DNA of 64,000 nt from Terebella lapidaria (taxonomy: Eukaryota; Annelida; Polychaeta; Terebellida; Terebellidae), in NCBI GenBank assembly GCA_949152475.1, contig OX424564.1:40360165-40424164 (forward strand). The letters are read 5' to 3'. Below are positions 48,308 to 59,124 of this stretch, piece after piece. The notes beneath the pieces are model-generated. The model saw only the letters and a program-made list of their open reading frames with translations. It was not told the origin of the DNA and searched no databases. Made by a program: the position numbers and the translations under genes. Numbering within the stretch: the first letter of the stretch is position 1; the number at the start of each line of letters is the position of its first letter.

Positions 48308-49196
48308 CAGTGTACTCTGCCAAAACCGGCTCTTGTATATACCGGAATTTTGTCCATACCGGCGTTCTTCTTAGGTCCCGATTTCTTCCCCTCTGTTTCT
48401 ACAGTAAGCAACTCTCGATATACCGGATGTTGTCCATTCTGAAAACCGGCCGTATTTCTGTGACGCAACCGGCCAAATCGTATTGTCCAAACCGGCGTTA
48501 CCCCGATGATTCAAAACTGCGGCGTCTAAATTGCAATTAGCGATACTTCATCGGATCACAGACCGATGTCAAAGGCTGCGCTTTAGTCACACGTCTTTGC
48601 CGGTTTCGGCACAACAGCATCAGGAATATGGCGCTCACAAATTGTAATTAACAACAACTAAACTTCGTCAGTTAGGGGTAGTTTGAAGAATGCATGATTT
48701 ACCTGACATAATTTCTCGAGTAAATCACTGCTAGCTCATCGCGTTATATCAACGCATGCTATAAGCGGAGACAACAATTCTATGACATCATGTCATCTTG
48801 TCTCACTATGTATGTTCTGCAGTTGGTTTTAAGATGTGCTAATAGCACAAGATTATAATGAAGTCAATAGTAAACCTACAATTATTAATCGATTGACTCA
48901 AATTATTGACTTGAATGTTCTGCAATAAATCTATACAGATCCGACCTGTTACCAATAACATAATATTAACTACGCCGATGTCCGTAAAGTTTGTTACTAC
49001 ATGTATTTAAAATAGCTGGCCGGTATTTAGTTACGTTATGTTGTGCAACAATGAAAGACGGAGTCGGTCGGTATCTGCATATATCCGGTGAGAAGATTGA
49101 TGTTCTCCCTCTTCAGACTCTTGATAAACCGGCGCTCTGTCCATACCGGATTTTTTCCCTGGTCCCCTGGAGATCCGGTTTATACAGAGTACACTG
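48308..49196. mobile_element. Non-autonomous pogo/Tc1-mariner-like element
   Basis: 889 bp with inverted ends CAGTGTACTCTG... and ...CAGAGTACACTG, flanked by TA on both sides (48306-48307 and 49197-49198). Removing it restores CAGCATATATCATTTCC of the 134-bp repeat. The 5' and 3' 60 bp are rich in ACCGG, with TGTCCATACCGG present at both ends in direct orientation. Short open frames inside have no DDE-type features. Confidence 0.85.
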
Positions 49197-49833
49197 TATA
49201 TCATTTCCTATATGTTCACAATTGATTCCTAAGCTGTAAAGTCGCTAATAAGCAAGATATTGGCCATTTTGTCCTGTGACCTTGAAAATGAGGTCAAAGG
49301 TCAAATTCAAGGTCACGAGAATATTCAGCATATATCATTTCCTATATGTTCACAATTGATTCCTAAGCTGTAAAGTCGATAATAAGCGAGATATTAGCAA
49401 TTTTGTCCTGTGACCTTGGAAATGAGGTCAAAGGTCAAATTCAAGGTCACGAAAATATTCAGCATATATCATTTCGTATATGTTGACAATTGATTCCTAA
49501 ACTGTAAAGTCGATAATAAGCGAGATATTAGCCATTTTGTCATGTGACCTTGAAAATGAGGTCGAAGGTCAAAGTCAAGGTCACGAGAATATTCAGCATA
49601 TATCATTTCCCATATGTTCACAATTGATTCCTAAGCTGTAAAGTCGATAATAAGCGAGATATTAGTCATTTTGTCCTGTGACCTTGAAAATGAGGTCAAA
49701 GGTCAAATTCAAGGTCACGAGAATATTCAGCATATATCATTTCCTATATGTCCACAATTCATTCCTAGTCTCTAATCTCAATATTAAGTGAGATATTAGG
49801 CTTTAATGTGTCCCATTATAAAGCATAGGATAA

Positions 49834-51112
49834 TTAGGCATCCCGATTGAAAATCGGGAGGCCTTATGTTTTTGTCTGTTTTTTTTTTTTTTTTTTTTTT
49901 TTTTTCTTCCGCCGTTTGGTTTCCGGATCATAACTCTTGAACGCCTTGATCTATCTTTCCGAAATTTTCACAGCTCATCCGAAATACTTTGCTCCTAACC
50001 CCTATTGTTTTTCGTCGAGATCCGAAATCCAAGATGGCCGCCAGCGGCCATTTTGGAAAAAAAAATTGGGCGATTCCTGTCAATGTCATAATTTGATTCA
50101 GGCAATTTCCAGGGGGAAAAAATTTTTTGGGTGTATTTTTTTTTGGACTTAGAATTTTTCCCTCGCCTGCCCCCATGCAGATGTAATACTGTGACTGAGC
50201 CATGCTACTGTATTCACTGACTGCAGCCTGCATGTCCAGCATGAGGCTGGGCTCTGCCCTCTCAGCCAGTGCAGTATATGAGAGCTCAGTAATGCCTTAC
50301 AAGATCAGCCACTCTGTCCAGCACAGCGATAGGCTCCGCCCCTCTCAGCCAGCCCTGCTCAGTCATGCCTTACAAGATCAGCCAGTCTGTCCAGCACAGC
50401 AATAGGCTCCGCCCTCTCAGCCAGCCCTGCTCAGTCATGCCTGACAAGTGATACAGCTAGCATGTCCAACTTGACCCCAGGCTCATATCCATGCATAATC
50501 CCTCACTCCCCCCTCCAAAGCCTGGTTTACTAGTGTGTGTACATGGTAAAAGAATGAAGTTCCACCCCACAGGATACAATAGTTGGTTAATAAGCCAACA
50601 CACATGACACAACATGCTTGGGGGATGATTTGCCCTGTCTGCATTTATATTGTACAAACATGTATTGTTTGAATGTTTTGTTATTCAACTCTATTTCACA
50701 TGCAATGACCAAATCATCATTGTTTTAGTTAGCTTTTGTACCAGTTTTGGAATCACAAAATTGGCCAAGATGACACAGCATTCTTTTAGTCACATATCAT
50801 TTTACATTTGACAGGAGCACCTGAAAAATATTACGAACATCCTGATTAAATATACTAGTACTCTGAATATTGGCTGGGTAGTACTCTGAATATTGGCTGG
50901 GTAATTGTCCATTCATTTTGGGTGGCAAATGTCTGGTGGGCCAAGTTGTCAAGATGATAGAAAGCAGTTCTGGTAAGAAACTGTCTGATGAGCTCTCACT
51001 CTTACCCACATACAATGGCCTATGTATCCTTTTTTCTCAGTCCAGTATGACCATTTGAAATGATAAGAACAAATTGGGGGATGCCACAAAGCCTATAGGC
51101 TTTTATGTCTAG
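49834..51112 (+). mobile_element. F4 Helitron-like non-autonomous element
   Basis: 1279 bp. Left TTAGGCATCCCGATT with palindrome ATCCCGATT-GAA-AATCGGGA. Right GGGGGATGCC, perfect palindrome AAAGCCTATAGGCTTT, then TATGTCTAG and host T. GGCATCCC and GGGATGCC are the subterminal inverted repeats. Flanks GGATAA and TTTAAGATGGG restore the F1 sequence GGAGAATTTAACATGGG, so it is an A/T insertion with no duplication. Orientation is opposite to F1-F3. It holds a T-rich tract (about 49874-49905), an ~80-bp direct duplication (about 50300-50445, CAGCACAGC...TAGGCTCCGCC) and a 23-bp duplication at about 50870-50905. Only one copy in the window. Confidence 0.8.
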
Positions 51113-51528
51113 TTTAAGATGGGAAAGTCCCATTTCGGCCGAGTTTGGGCCCAAAATGGCCCACTTCGAGCGATTCAAGGGCAACGAAATTTATACATGT
51201 CACAGGGGTACATATGAGGAGTGTTATGCATCAATAAAAAAAAAAGTTACTGAACAGATTTTGAGAAAATGGCCGCCAAAATCCAAAATTGACCGTTTTT
51301 CGACGAAAACGGCTGCCATTTTGAAAAAAATGCGAAAATCAAAAAACTAAAAAATACCTCCCTCTCGAAATATTTTTAGGCATTTTTGTGCAAAACTTCA
51401 GAAAAATTCGATCGTAAACTTTAAAGATAAAATTGTTGACGGACGACGACGACGATGACGACGGACGACGACGCCGGACGCATCGCCATGCCAATAGGTT
51501 ACGGACCATAGGTCCGGTAACCTAAAAA

Positions 51529-52859
51529 TTAGCCCAAAGGCTAAGATAGGTTACCGGACAATTTTGGTTTGACAATGGCAGCATTGGCAGGTAACAGACT
51601 TTGAGATTTACCAATCAAGGTTCACAGTGTAAACATATGACCTTGGGATTTACCAATCAAGGTCATCCGTATGAACTTCGATGTTACCATTACATGTATG
51701 TGTGTGGCATTTGATATTCTATATTTTGGGTGGAATCGTTTAGGCCGCTCAGGTCAATTTACACATTCCAAGTCAGACATTTGGCACTCAAGGTCATCTG
51801 ACGTCAAGTTCAAGGTCATCATTAGTTGTGCCATATATGTCTTCCTATATGTTCATAATGCAAACATGAGCTCTATCTGCAAGCATTTCATCTACAGAGG
51901 CAAATCTGGGCATTTTTCGACCCCAAAATGGCTGTTTTGACCTTTCAAGGTCATCGAAGGTCAAATTCAAGGTCACCACACAAGTCGCCATATATGACTT
52001 CCCATTTGAAAGTGCCAATTTCTAAGCTCTATCTTTAAGCGTTCTATGAGTACAGTCCGAACAGCTCCCATTTTGAAGGAGAAAAGTGCCGAAAATTTTC
52101 TAAGTCCAAAATTTTTTTCAAAGGGTGAAAATTTTTTTTTGCTTAGAAATGGCCCAAAATGGATAGTAATGCGATTTGGGGCGAAAAAAAATTTTTTCGC
52201 CGACTCGTCAAAAATTCAAAATGGCCGCCACACTGAGATCGGCGATTCAAGGGCAACAAAACTTATACACGTCACAGAGGTATATAAGAGGAATCTTCTT
52301 AAGCAAAAATCTCAAAACTGATCAGACAGTTTTTGAGAAAATACAGACCAGGTGCAAATTTGAGCGTTTTTCGACCGCTCCAAAATTTTTTTCAAAGGGT
52401 GAAAATTTTTTTTTGCCCTAGAAATGGCCCAAAATGGATAGTAATGCGATTTGGGGCGGAAAAATTTTTTTTCACCGACCCGCCAAAAATTCAAAATGGC
52501 CGCCACACGGAAACCGGCGAATTTAGGGCAACCAAACTTATACATATCACAGAGATATATGAGGGGAATCTTTTGAAACCAAAAACTCAAAACTGATCAG
52601 ACAGTTTTTGAGAAAATGGCCGTCAAAGTCCAAAATTGAGCGTTTTTCGACAAAAACGGCCGCCATTTTGAAAAAAATGCGAAAATCAAAATACAAAAAA
52701 ATACCTCCTTCTCAAAATATTTTTAGGCATTTTTGTGCAAAATTTCAGAAAGATTCGATCGTTAACTTTAAAGATAAAAATGTTAACGCCGGACGGACGG
52801 ACGACGGACGCAACGCCATGCCAATAGGTTATCGGACCAAAGGTCCGGTAACCTAAAAA
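51529..52859 (-). mobile_element. F1 type-B element, complete, 1331 bp
   Basis: TTAGCCCAAAGGCTAA start, CCTAAAAA end at 52859, immediately after the end of the 40011-51528 element. The core carries the type-B module twice, then the far-end segment and a short ACGG tract (about 52793-52803). It closely resembles the sequence that was duplicated in 21591-26662 and may represent its unduplicated form. Confidence 0.8.
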
Positions 52860-53477
52860 GTTACTGAACAGATTTGAGAAAACGACCATCAAAGTCCAAA
52901 TTTAGCCATTTTCGAAGAGAACGGCCGCTATGACCTTGAAACCAAGGTCAGAGGTCAAATTCAAGGTCACGAGAATATTCAGCATATATCATTTCCTATA
53001 TGTCAACAATTAATTCCTAGTCTCTAATCTCAATATTAAGTGAGATATTAGGCTTAATGTGTTCCATTATAAAGCATAGGAGAATTTAACATGGGAAAGA
53101 CCCATTTGGGCCGAGTTTGGGCCAAAATGGCCCACTTCGAGTGATTCAAGCGTGACGAAATTGATAGACGTCATAGGAGTACATATGAGGAGTGTTATGT
53201 ATCAAAAAGAAAAAAAGTTACTGAACAGATTTTGAGAAAATGGCCGCCAAAGTCCAAAATTGGCCAATTTTCGACAAAAACGGCCGCCATTTTGAAAAAA
53301 TTGCGAAAATCAAAAAACTAAAAAATACCTCCTTCTTGAATTATTTTTCTGCATTTTTGTGCAAAATTTCAGAAAGATTGGTCCGTAAACAAAAAAGATA
53401 AAAATGTGGCCGACGCCGACGCCGGACGCAACGCCATGCCAATAGGTTAGCGGACCAAAGGTCCGGTAACCTAAAAA
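52860..53477 (-). mobile_element. F1 far-end segments
   Basis: Begins GTTACTGAACAG, contains one 134-bp unit, a conserved module from 53090, and ends CCTAAAAA at 53477. Its own start is not identified. Confidence 0.65.
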
Positions 53478-53897
53478 TCGAACTAGTACTAGCAGTAAAC
53501 TACTCTAGCTAAATACAGTGATTTTCAATGAAAATAATAAAAACGATAGAAAAGCTGCTCCTCAAAGTTGAATGTCCAAAGCAAGACAGCTCACAACCAT
53601 TCACATCAATGGAGGAGCAAAATAATGGCAGTTTGGGGTCATGTGACCTGTGATGAAAACATCACCGCATGGAATCTGAGGGGATTCTGGGTCAATTTTT
53701 TTTAAAAATCCAAGGATTAATGTAACAAAATTTTCTCAAAACATTTGAATGTGACATTCAATCCTCTCCCATTCTTTGAATGTCAGGGTAAGAATACCCA
53801 AAGTGTTTATTATAGAGGTTTGGCTATGGACATAAATATTTATATTGTCGTCCTATGTGCGCAGGGAAGGATCATTTATCGGTGTTGTTTGTCCTAC
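53478..53897. other. CTNNBL1 intron with partial MITE copy
   Basis: 53478-53615 is unique-looking intron. About 53616-53860 matches, inverted, the centre and one arm of the foldback element at 18045-18384 (CATCACCGCATGGAATCTGA; AAGTGTTTATTATAGAGG). The rest leads to the splice donor at 53897. Confidence 0.65.
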
Positions 53898-53991
53898 CAA
53901 GTGTGTTGTGGACACCATCAGCCTCCTCCTTGATGGACTCATCCAGTCTCTCCATGTTCTGTACAAGGAGCGCCACCGCTTGTCCCTGCAT
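53898..53991 (-). CDS. CTNNBL1: CTNNBL1 internal exon (b), armadillo-repeat region
   Basis: A 94-bp exon (31 codons plus one base). The acceptor on the minus strand is ATGACAG and the donor is CTTG/GTAGGA. The peptide runs MQGQAVALLVQNMERLDES then IKEEADGVHNTL; the human protein has GQVVALLVQNLERLDES then VKEEADGVHNTL. The single last base G joins CA of the next exon to make Ala, giving HNTL-A-ILEN, as in the family. The acceptor lies only about 8 bases from the 23-bp minisatellite that starts at 53999, so the branch-point region of this intron must lie in repeat DNA. The 36-kb intron starts directly after this exon. Confidence 0.94.
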
Positions 53992-53998
53992 CTGTCAT

Positions 53999-54335
53999 AT
54001 AGCAATCACACAACTCAGCACACAGCAATCACACAACTCAGCACACAGCAATCACACAACTCAGCACACAGCAATCACACAACTCAGCACACAGCAATCA
54101 CACAACTCAGCACACAGCAATCACACAACTCAGCACACAGCAATCACACAACTCAGCACACAGCAATCACACAACTCAGCACATAGCAATCACACAACTC
54201 AGCACATAGCAATCACACAACTCAGCACACAGCAATCACACAACTCAGCACATAGCAATCACACAATTCAGCACACATCAATTACACAACTCAGCACATA
54301 GCAATCACACAACTCAGCACATAGCAATCACACAA
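53999..54335. repeat. 23-bp minisatellite, left block
   Basis: About fourteen units of ACAACTCAGCACACAGCAA plus TCAC, with a few ATAGC, ACATC variants. The same repeat resumes at 58361, so the LINE between lies within one original minisatellite. Confidence 0.95.
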
Positions 54336-54436
54336 AAAAAACCAGATATAAAACAGATATACTTTCTGAAGATCTACACGGTTATGTTTCTTTCCATAAA
54401 GTAAGTCCGAAATTTCGGTATGGGGCAGTTTTCGGT

Positions 54437-54825
54437 ATGTGTATATTTGTTAGACAGGATTTAAGTGTACATTGTAAACTATTGGATATTGAATGTGAAT
54501 GGGCGCTCTGGTTACTTGTGTCAGTGCCTCACAGTGATATAAAATTCATATTGGGTTTGATTTACTTACCACATGAGGGTTCCATTCACCACGACCCTGA
54601 GATGTTTGATGACCTTTCTTCGGTGATTGTAGATATCAATTGTAACTTCCAAATACCGCTCTTGTTAATGGGTGATTTTAATTCCCGTACAGGTGAAATT
54701 AATGACTTTATTTTATTTGATGATGACATTGTGGAATGTTGTGGTATTGATTTGAATGGTATTATGGATGGCAGCGATAATTATGAACCGTGCAGCAACA
54801 ATAATGGTTTTACCACTCAAAGAAA
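54437..54825 (+). pseudogene. LINE endonuclease fragment (APE-type)
   Basis: An open frame with LLLMGDFNSRTGE (GDFN at residues 79-82 from the Met at 54437), a hallmark of the APE-like endonuclease of LINEs. The frame is already open upstream of the Met (SFHKVSPKFRYGAVFG), so the Met is not a true start. It ends NNNGFTTQ at the F2 junction. Confidence 0.85.
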
Positions 54826-56530
54826 CTAGACGTCAAGGCCTAAAGATGCCTTGGGGTGTGATGATTAATTTATAATATATACTAGATATCGACGAAAAAG
54901 AAAAATGCCGACTCGGCAAAAAAATTTCGGGTCAAGGTCAATGTTCATCCATAATACCAATTAGACATGTTTGTCTAGGGCGACGAGTCCAAAAATAACG
55001 TCCGTTTCGCTCTACGAAGCATCGTTTCCGAGATATCGACGAAAACGAGAAATGCCGACTCGGCGATATAATTTCGGGTAAAGGTCAAAGTGCATCCATA
55101 ATACCCATTAGACATGTTTGTCTAGGGCGACGAGTCCGAAAATAACGTCCGTTTCGCTCTACGACACACCGTTTCCGAGATATCGACGAAACCGAGAAAT
55201 GCCGAATCGGCCAAAAAATTTCGGGTCAAGGTCAAAGTTCATCCATAATACCCTTAAGACATGTTTGTCTAGGGCGACGAGTCCGAAAATAACGTCCGTT
55301 TCGCTCTACGAAGCACCGTTTCCGAGATATCGACGAAAACGAAAAATGCCGACTCGGCAAAAAAATTTCGGGTCAAGGTCAAAGTTCATCCATAATACCC
55401 CTTAGGCATGTTTGTCTGGGGCGACGAGTCCGAAAATAACGTCCGTTTCGCTCTACGAAGCACCGTTTCCGAGATATCGACGAAAACGAAAAATGCCGAC
55501 TCGGCAAAAAAATTTCGGGTCAAGGTCAAAGTTCATCCATAATACCCCTCAGGCACGTTTGTCTAGGGGCGACGAGTCCGAAAATAACGTCCGTTTCGCT
55601 CTACGACGCACCGTTTCCGAGATATCGACGAAAACGAAAAATGCCGACTCGGCAAAAAAAAATTGGGTCAAGGTCAATCTTCATCCATAATACCCCTTAG
55701 ACATGTTTGTCTAGGGCGACGAGTCCGAAAATAACGTCCGTTTCGCTCTACGACGCACCGTTTCCGAGATATCGACGAAAACGAAAAATGCCGACTCGGC
55801 AAAAAAAAATTGGGTCAAGGTCAATCTTCATCCATAATACCCCTTAGACATGTTTGTCTAGGGCGACGAGTCCGAAAATAACGTCCGTTTCGCTCTACGA
55901 AGCACCGTTTCCGAGATATCGACGAAAACGAAAAATGCCGACTCGGCAAAAAAATTTCGGGTCAAGGTCAAAGTTCATCCATAATACCATCTAGACATGT
56001 TAGTCTAGGACGACGAGTCCGAAAATAACGTCCGTTTCGCTCTACGACGCACCGTTTCCGAGATATCGATGAAAACGAAAAATGCCGACTCGGCAAAAAA
56101 ATTCAAGGTCAAGGTCAAAGTTCATCCATAATACCCTTTAGACATGTTTGTCTAGGGCGACGAGTCCGAAAATAACGTCCGTTTCGCTCTACGACGCACC
56201 GTTTCCGAGATATCGACGAAAACGAAAAATGCCGACTCGGCAAAAAAATTTCGGGTCAAGGTCAAAGTTCATCCATAATACCCCTTAGACATGTTTGTCT
56301 AGGGCGACGAGTCCGAAAATAACGTCCGTTTCGCTCTACGACGCACCGTTTCCGAGATATCGACGAAAACGAAAAATGCCGACTCGGCAAAAAAATTCAA
56401 GGTCAAGGTCAAAGTCATCCCTAATACCCCTTAGACATGTTTGTCTAGGGCGACGAGTCCGAAAATAACGCCCGTTTCGCTGTACGACGCACCGTTTCCG
56501 AGATATGCAGGATGCCTCATGGATGATATA
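54826..56530 (-). mobile_element. F2 Helitron-like element, copy 1 (one end missing), 147-bp array
   Basis: Starts CTAGACGTCAAGGCCTAAAG; about eleven 147-bp units follow (GACATGTTTGTCTAGGGCG at 55111, 55258, and variants at 55405, 55552). It breaks off after GATATGCAGGATGCCTCATG where the LINE resumes. The usual far end (CCGAAATGCCTTAA) is absent. Confidence 0.82.
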
Positions 56531-56544
56531 TATTTGTATATATA

Positions 56545-57437
56545 TAATCGCAAAAGAGTATATTGTGCATTTGTGGACTACAAAAAGGCCTTTGATAAGG
56601 TAGACAGAGTCTCTTTATGGATTAAAAATTTTTACAATAATCTACAATATGTACGCAAATGCTAAATCGTGTGTCAAGTTGTCCAAAACTGAAATCTCTC
56701 ATTATTTTCCTTGTAACATAGGTGTACGCCAAGGTGAAAACCTGTCACCACTGCTATTTGCAATTTTTCTGAATGATTTTGAAAAATGTTTGATGAACAG
56801 TTATAGTGGAATGCAGTCTTTCTGCCATGAGGTTAACTCCTTTTTGAGAGCTAAAGATATTGAGGTATTTGTGAAGTTGTATGTGTTATTATATGCTGAT
56901 GACACTATTTTGTTAGCCGAGAACGAATCAGAGTTACAGTCTGCACTTGATGCTGTTTTCTTGTATTGTAACCAATGGTACTTGACTGTGAATACTGAAA
57001 AAACTAAGATTGTTGTTTTTTCTAGAGGTAAGATACGCAAGAAGCCTTTGTTCAGATTTGGGGATACCACATTAGAAATTGTTGATGACTATACATATCT
57101 GGGTGTAACTTTCAACTATAATAACTCGTTCCAAAAATGTATCAGCAAGTTAACAAGTCAAGCAAAAAATCAAGCAAAAAAAGCTATGTTCAGCCTGAAA
57201 GCCAAGAGCAAAAACCTGTGTTTGCCAGTAGATCTACAAATCAAGTTGTTTCACCAGTTGGTTGTACCCATTTTATTGTATGGATGTGAAGTGTGGGGCT
57301 TTGTCAACATCAACCAGATAACTTTGTTTCATAGGAAATTTCTCAAAGGTATTTTGCACTTAGATAAGTCTACATCTAATTGTATGGTATATGGTGAAAC
57401 TGGTGAACATGAAATGTCATATTATATTGAAAACAGT
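56545..57437 (+). pseudogene. LINE reverse transcriptase, frameshifted
   Basis: The first part (AFVDYKKAFDKVDRVSLW, RT motif A region) reads in one frame up to about 56640. The remainder reads in another from 56649: GVRQGENLSPLLFAIFLNDF, then YADDTILLAENESEL (YADD at residues 82-85) and TYLGVTFNYNNSF, KLFHQLVVPILLYGCEVWG. A frameshift lies near 56640, and the frame stops at 57437 before the C-terminal part. Confidence 0.88.
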
Positions 57438-57439
57438 TA

Positions 57440-58099
57440 ATGTTAAATTTTTGGTTCTGTATTGTAACAGGAAAACAACATAAACTGTCTCACATCTTTT
57501 ACCAGTTTTTAAGACACAAGTTTACTGAGGGTGAATACCAGTCCAAGTGGTTGACTTGTATCAAAACAATACTCGACAATAGAGGTTTTTCAAACTTGTG
57601 GTCACATGATTATAACTTATGTACTGTTACCTCAAATTGGTTTAAAAACTCACTTAAGTTACGAGGCTCAGATATCGATTTACAAAATTGGACAGACAGT
57701 ATGTGGAATCATGAGAATTGTACTAACTATAGAATTTTTAAAAAGAATTTAGCCATGGAACAGTATATGTCTCTTTTAGACCGTAAAGATGCCATTACTC
57801 TATGTAGATTCAGATGTCGTAATAGTAACCTACCCGTTGTCAAAAATATCTATGATAAATCTGTTAGTCACTCGTGTCACTTATGTAACTCTGTAGAAAT
57901 TGGGGATGAATTCCATTATGTATTCCAATGCGAAAATTTTAAAGAGTCTAGAAAGCCGTTTCTCACTAATTACTACTGTGTCCGACCCAACTCACTTAAA
58001 ATGTCAGAATTGTTTAATAGCCAGAAGCGTAAATTACTGAAAGGTCTAGTGAAATTAGTTCGTGTGATTACAGCTGAATTGGATCTCCGCCCTCGATAG
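57440..58099 (+). pseudogene. LINE C-terminal region with CCHC-type cluster
   Basis: 219 codons, another frame relative to the RT. It contains CHLCNSVEIGDEFHYVFQC, a C-x2-C-x9-H-x4-C cluster (residues 146-164) typical of the C-terminus of several LINE clades. It ends LDLRPR followed by a stop and about 255 bp of untranslated tail with T and GT runs. Confidence 0.85.
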
Positions 58100-58227
58100 A
58101 ACACTTCCTCGCATTTATATAGTTATCTTGTGATTGCAACATTGTATTGGTCAATGACTTCTTTGCTGCCTACATGTGTATAATTGTACCCAACATGTTA
58201 CATTTTTTTTTTTTTTTTACATTTGCA

Positions 58228-58242
58228 CATGTGTGTGTGCCT

Positions 58243-58273
<31 letters not shown>

Positions 58274-58275
58274 GT
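58228..58275 (+). repeat. GT dinucleotide repeat
   Basis: GTGTGTGTGCC followed by about 17 uninterrupted GT, within the LINE tail. Confidence 0.9.
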
Positions 58276-58360
58276 TTTTCTTTTGTTTTTTTAGTTTTTT
58301 TGTTTTTATGTTCTCCAATGCCCCAGCCAGGGGTGACTTTTGAGAATAAATTATATATAC

Positions 58361-59006
58361 AACTCAGCACACAGCAATCACACAACTCAGCACACAGCAA
58401 TCACACAACTCAGCACATAGCAATCACACAACTCAGCACACAGCAATCACACAACTCAGCACATAGCAATCACACAACTCAGCACACATCAATCACACAA
58501 CTCAGCACATAGCAATCACACAACTCAGCACACAGCAATCACACAACTCAGCACACAGCAATCACACAACTCAGCACACAGCAATCACACAACTCAGCAC
58601 ACATCAATCACACAACTCAGCACACATCAATCACACAACTCAGCACATAGCAATCACACAACTCAGCACACAACAATCACACAACTTAGCACACAACAAT
58701 CACACAACTCAGCACACAGCAATCACACAACTCAGCACACAGCAATCACACAACTCAGCACACAGCAATCACACAACTCAGCACACATCAATCACACAAC
58801 TCAGCACACAGCAATCACACAACAATCACACAACTCAGCACACATCAATCACACAACTCAGCACACAGCAATCACACAACTCAGCACACAGCAATCACAC
58901 AACTCAGCACACAGCAATCACACAACTCAGCACACAGCAATCACACAACTCAGCACACAGCAATCACACAACTCAGCACACATCAATCACACAACTTAGC
59001 ACACAG
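58361..59006. repeat. 23-bp minisatellite, right block
   Basis: About 28 units of the same 23-bp repeat as 53999-54335, with ACATC, ATAGC and AACAA variants. It ends ACAACTTAGCACACAGC at about 59006. Confidence 0.95.
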
Positions 59007-59124
59007 CATCAGTTATTTCATGGGACAGGTCCCATCAAATTTGGGATACTGCGGAGTAAGTTATAAAGATACCAGCATGCATGTCTTATATTCAGTAACA
59101 GGTATGTTTTTACCACCATCATAC
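59007..59124. other. CTNNBL1 intron between minisatellite and exon
   Basis: Unique-looking sequence; nothing beyond the splice donor at its right edge. Confidence 0.6.

Larger units (their letters stand above)
40011..51528 (-). mobile_element. F1 element expanded by four nested insertions
   Basis: Starts TTAGCCCAAGGG directly after the previous F1 end, and ends CCTAAAAA at 51528. Its own sequence is 40011-40145, 43346-43692, 46224-48307, 49199-49833 and 51113-51528; these pieces match the uninterrupted arrangement elsewhere (for example 3344-3480, 15400-15560). Insertions in order: Transib-like (40146-43340, itself holding an F1), F3 (43693-46223), pogo-like (48308-49196) and F4 (49834-51112). 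Without them the element is about 3.6 kb, with two runs of the 134-bp array and the ACGG-like tract at about 51438-51480. Confidence 0.82.
54336..58354 (+). mobile_element. Dead LINE (non-LTR retrotransposon) within the minisatellite
   Basis: It carries an endonuclease fragment, a reverse transcriptase and a Cys/His C-terminal region in the right order, with an untranslated tail ending AATAAATTATATATA. The 5' end is truncated: the reading frame is open from about 54333, beginning in the middle of the endonuclease. Between endonuclease and reverse transcriptase, the expected ~250-residue linker is missing and replaced by an F2 element (54826-about 56530), whose own far end is also missing, so one deletion probably removed both. 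The clade is uncertain; features resemble the jockey/I side. It lies antisense to CTNNBL1. Confidence 0.85.

Noticed and set aside
40011-51528. F1 ends as true terminal inverted repeats of a cut-and-paste transposon
   Set aside because: The inverted repeat is subterminal on one side, hairpins lie at both ends, there is no clear target duplication, and insertion is at A/T, which fits Helitron/Helentron relatives better.
53855-54301. Open frames reading TQQSHNSAHSNH repeats
   Set aside because: They are the 23-bp minisatellite read in all three frames; period 23 keeps each frame open without selection.
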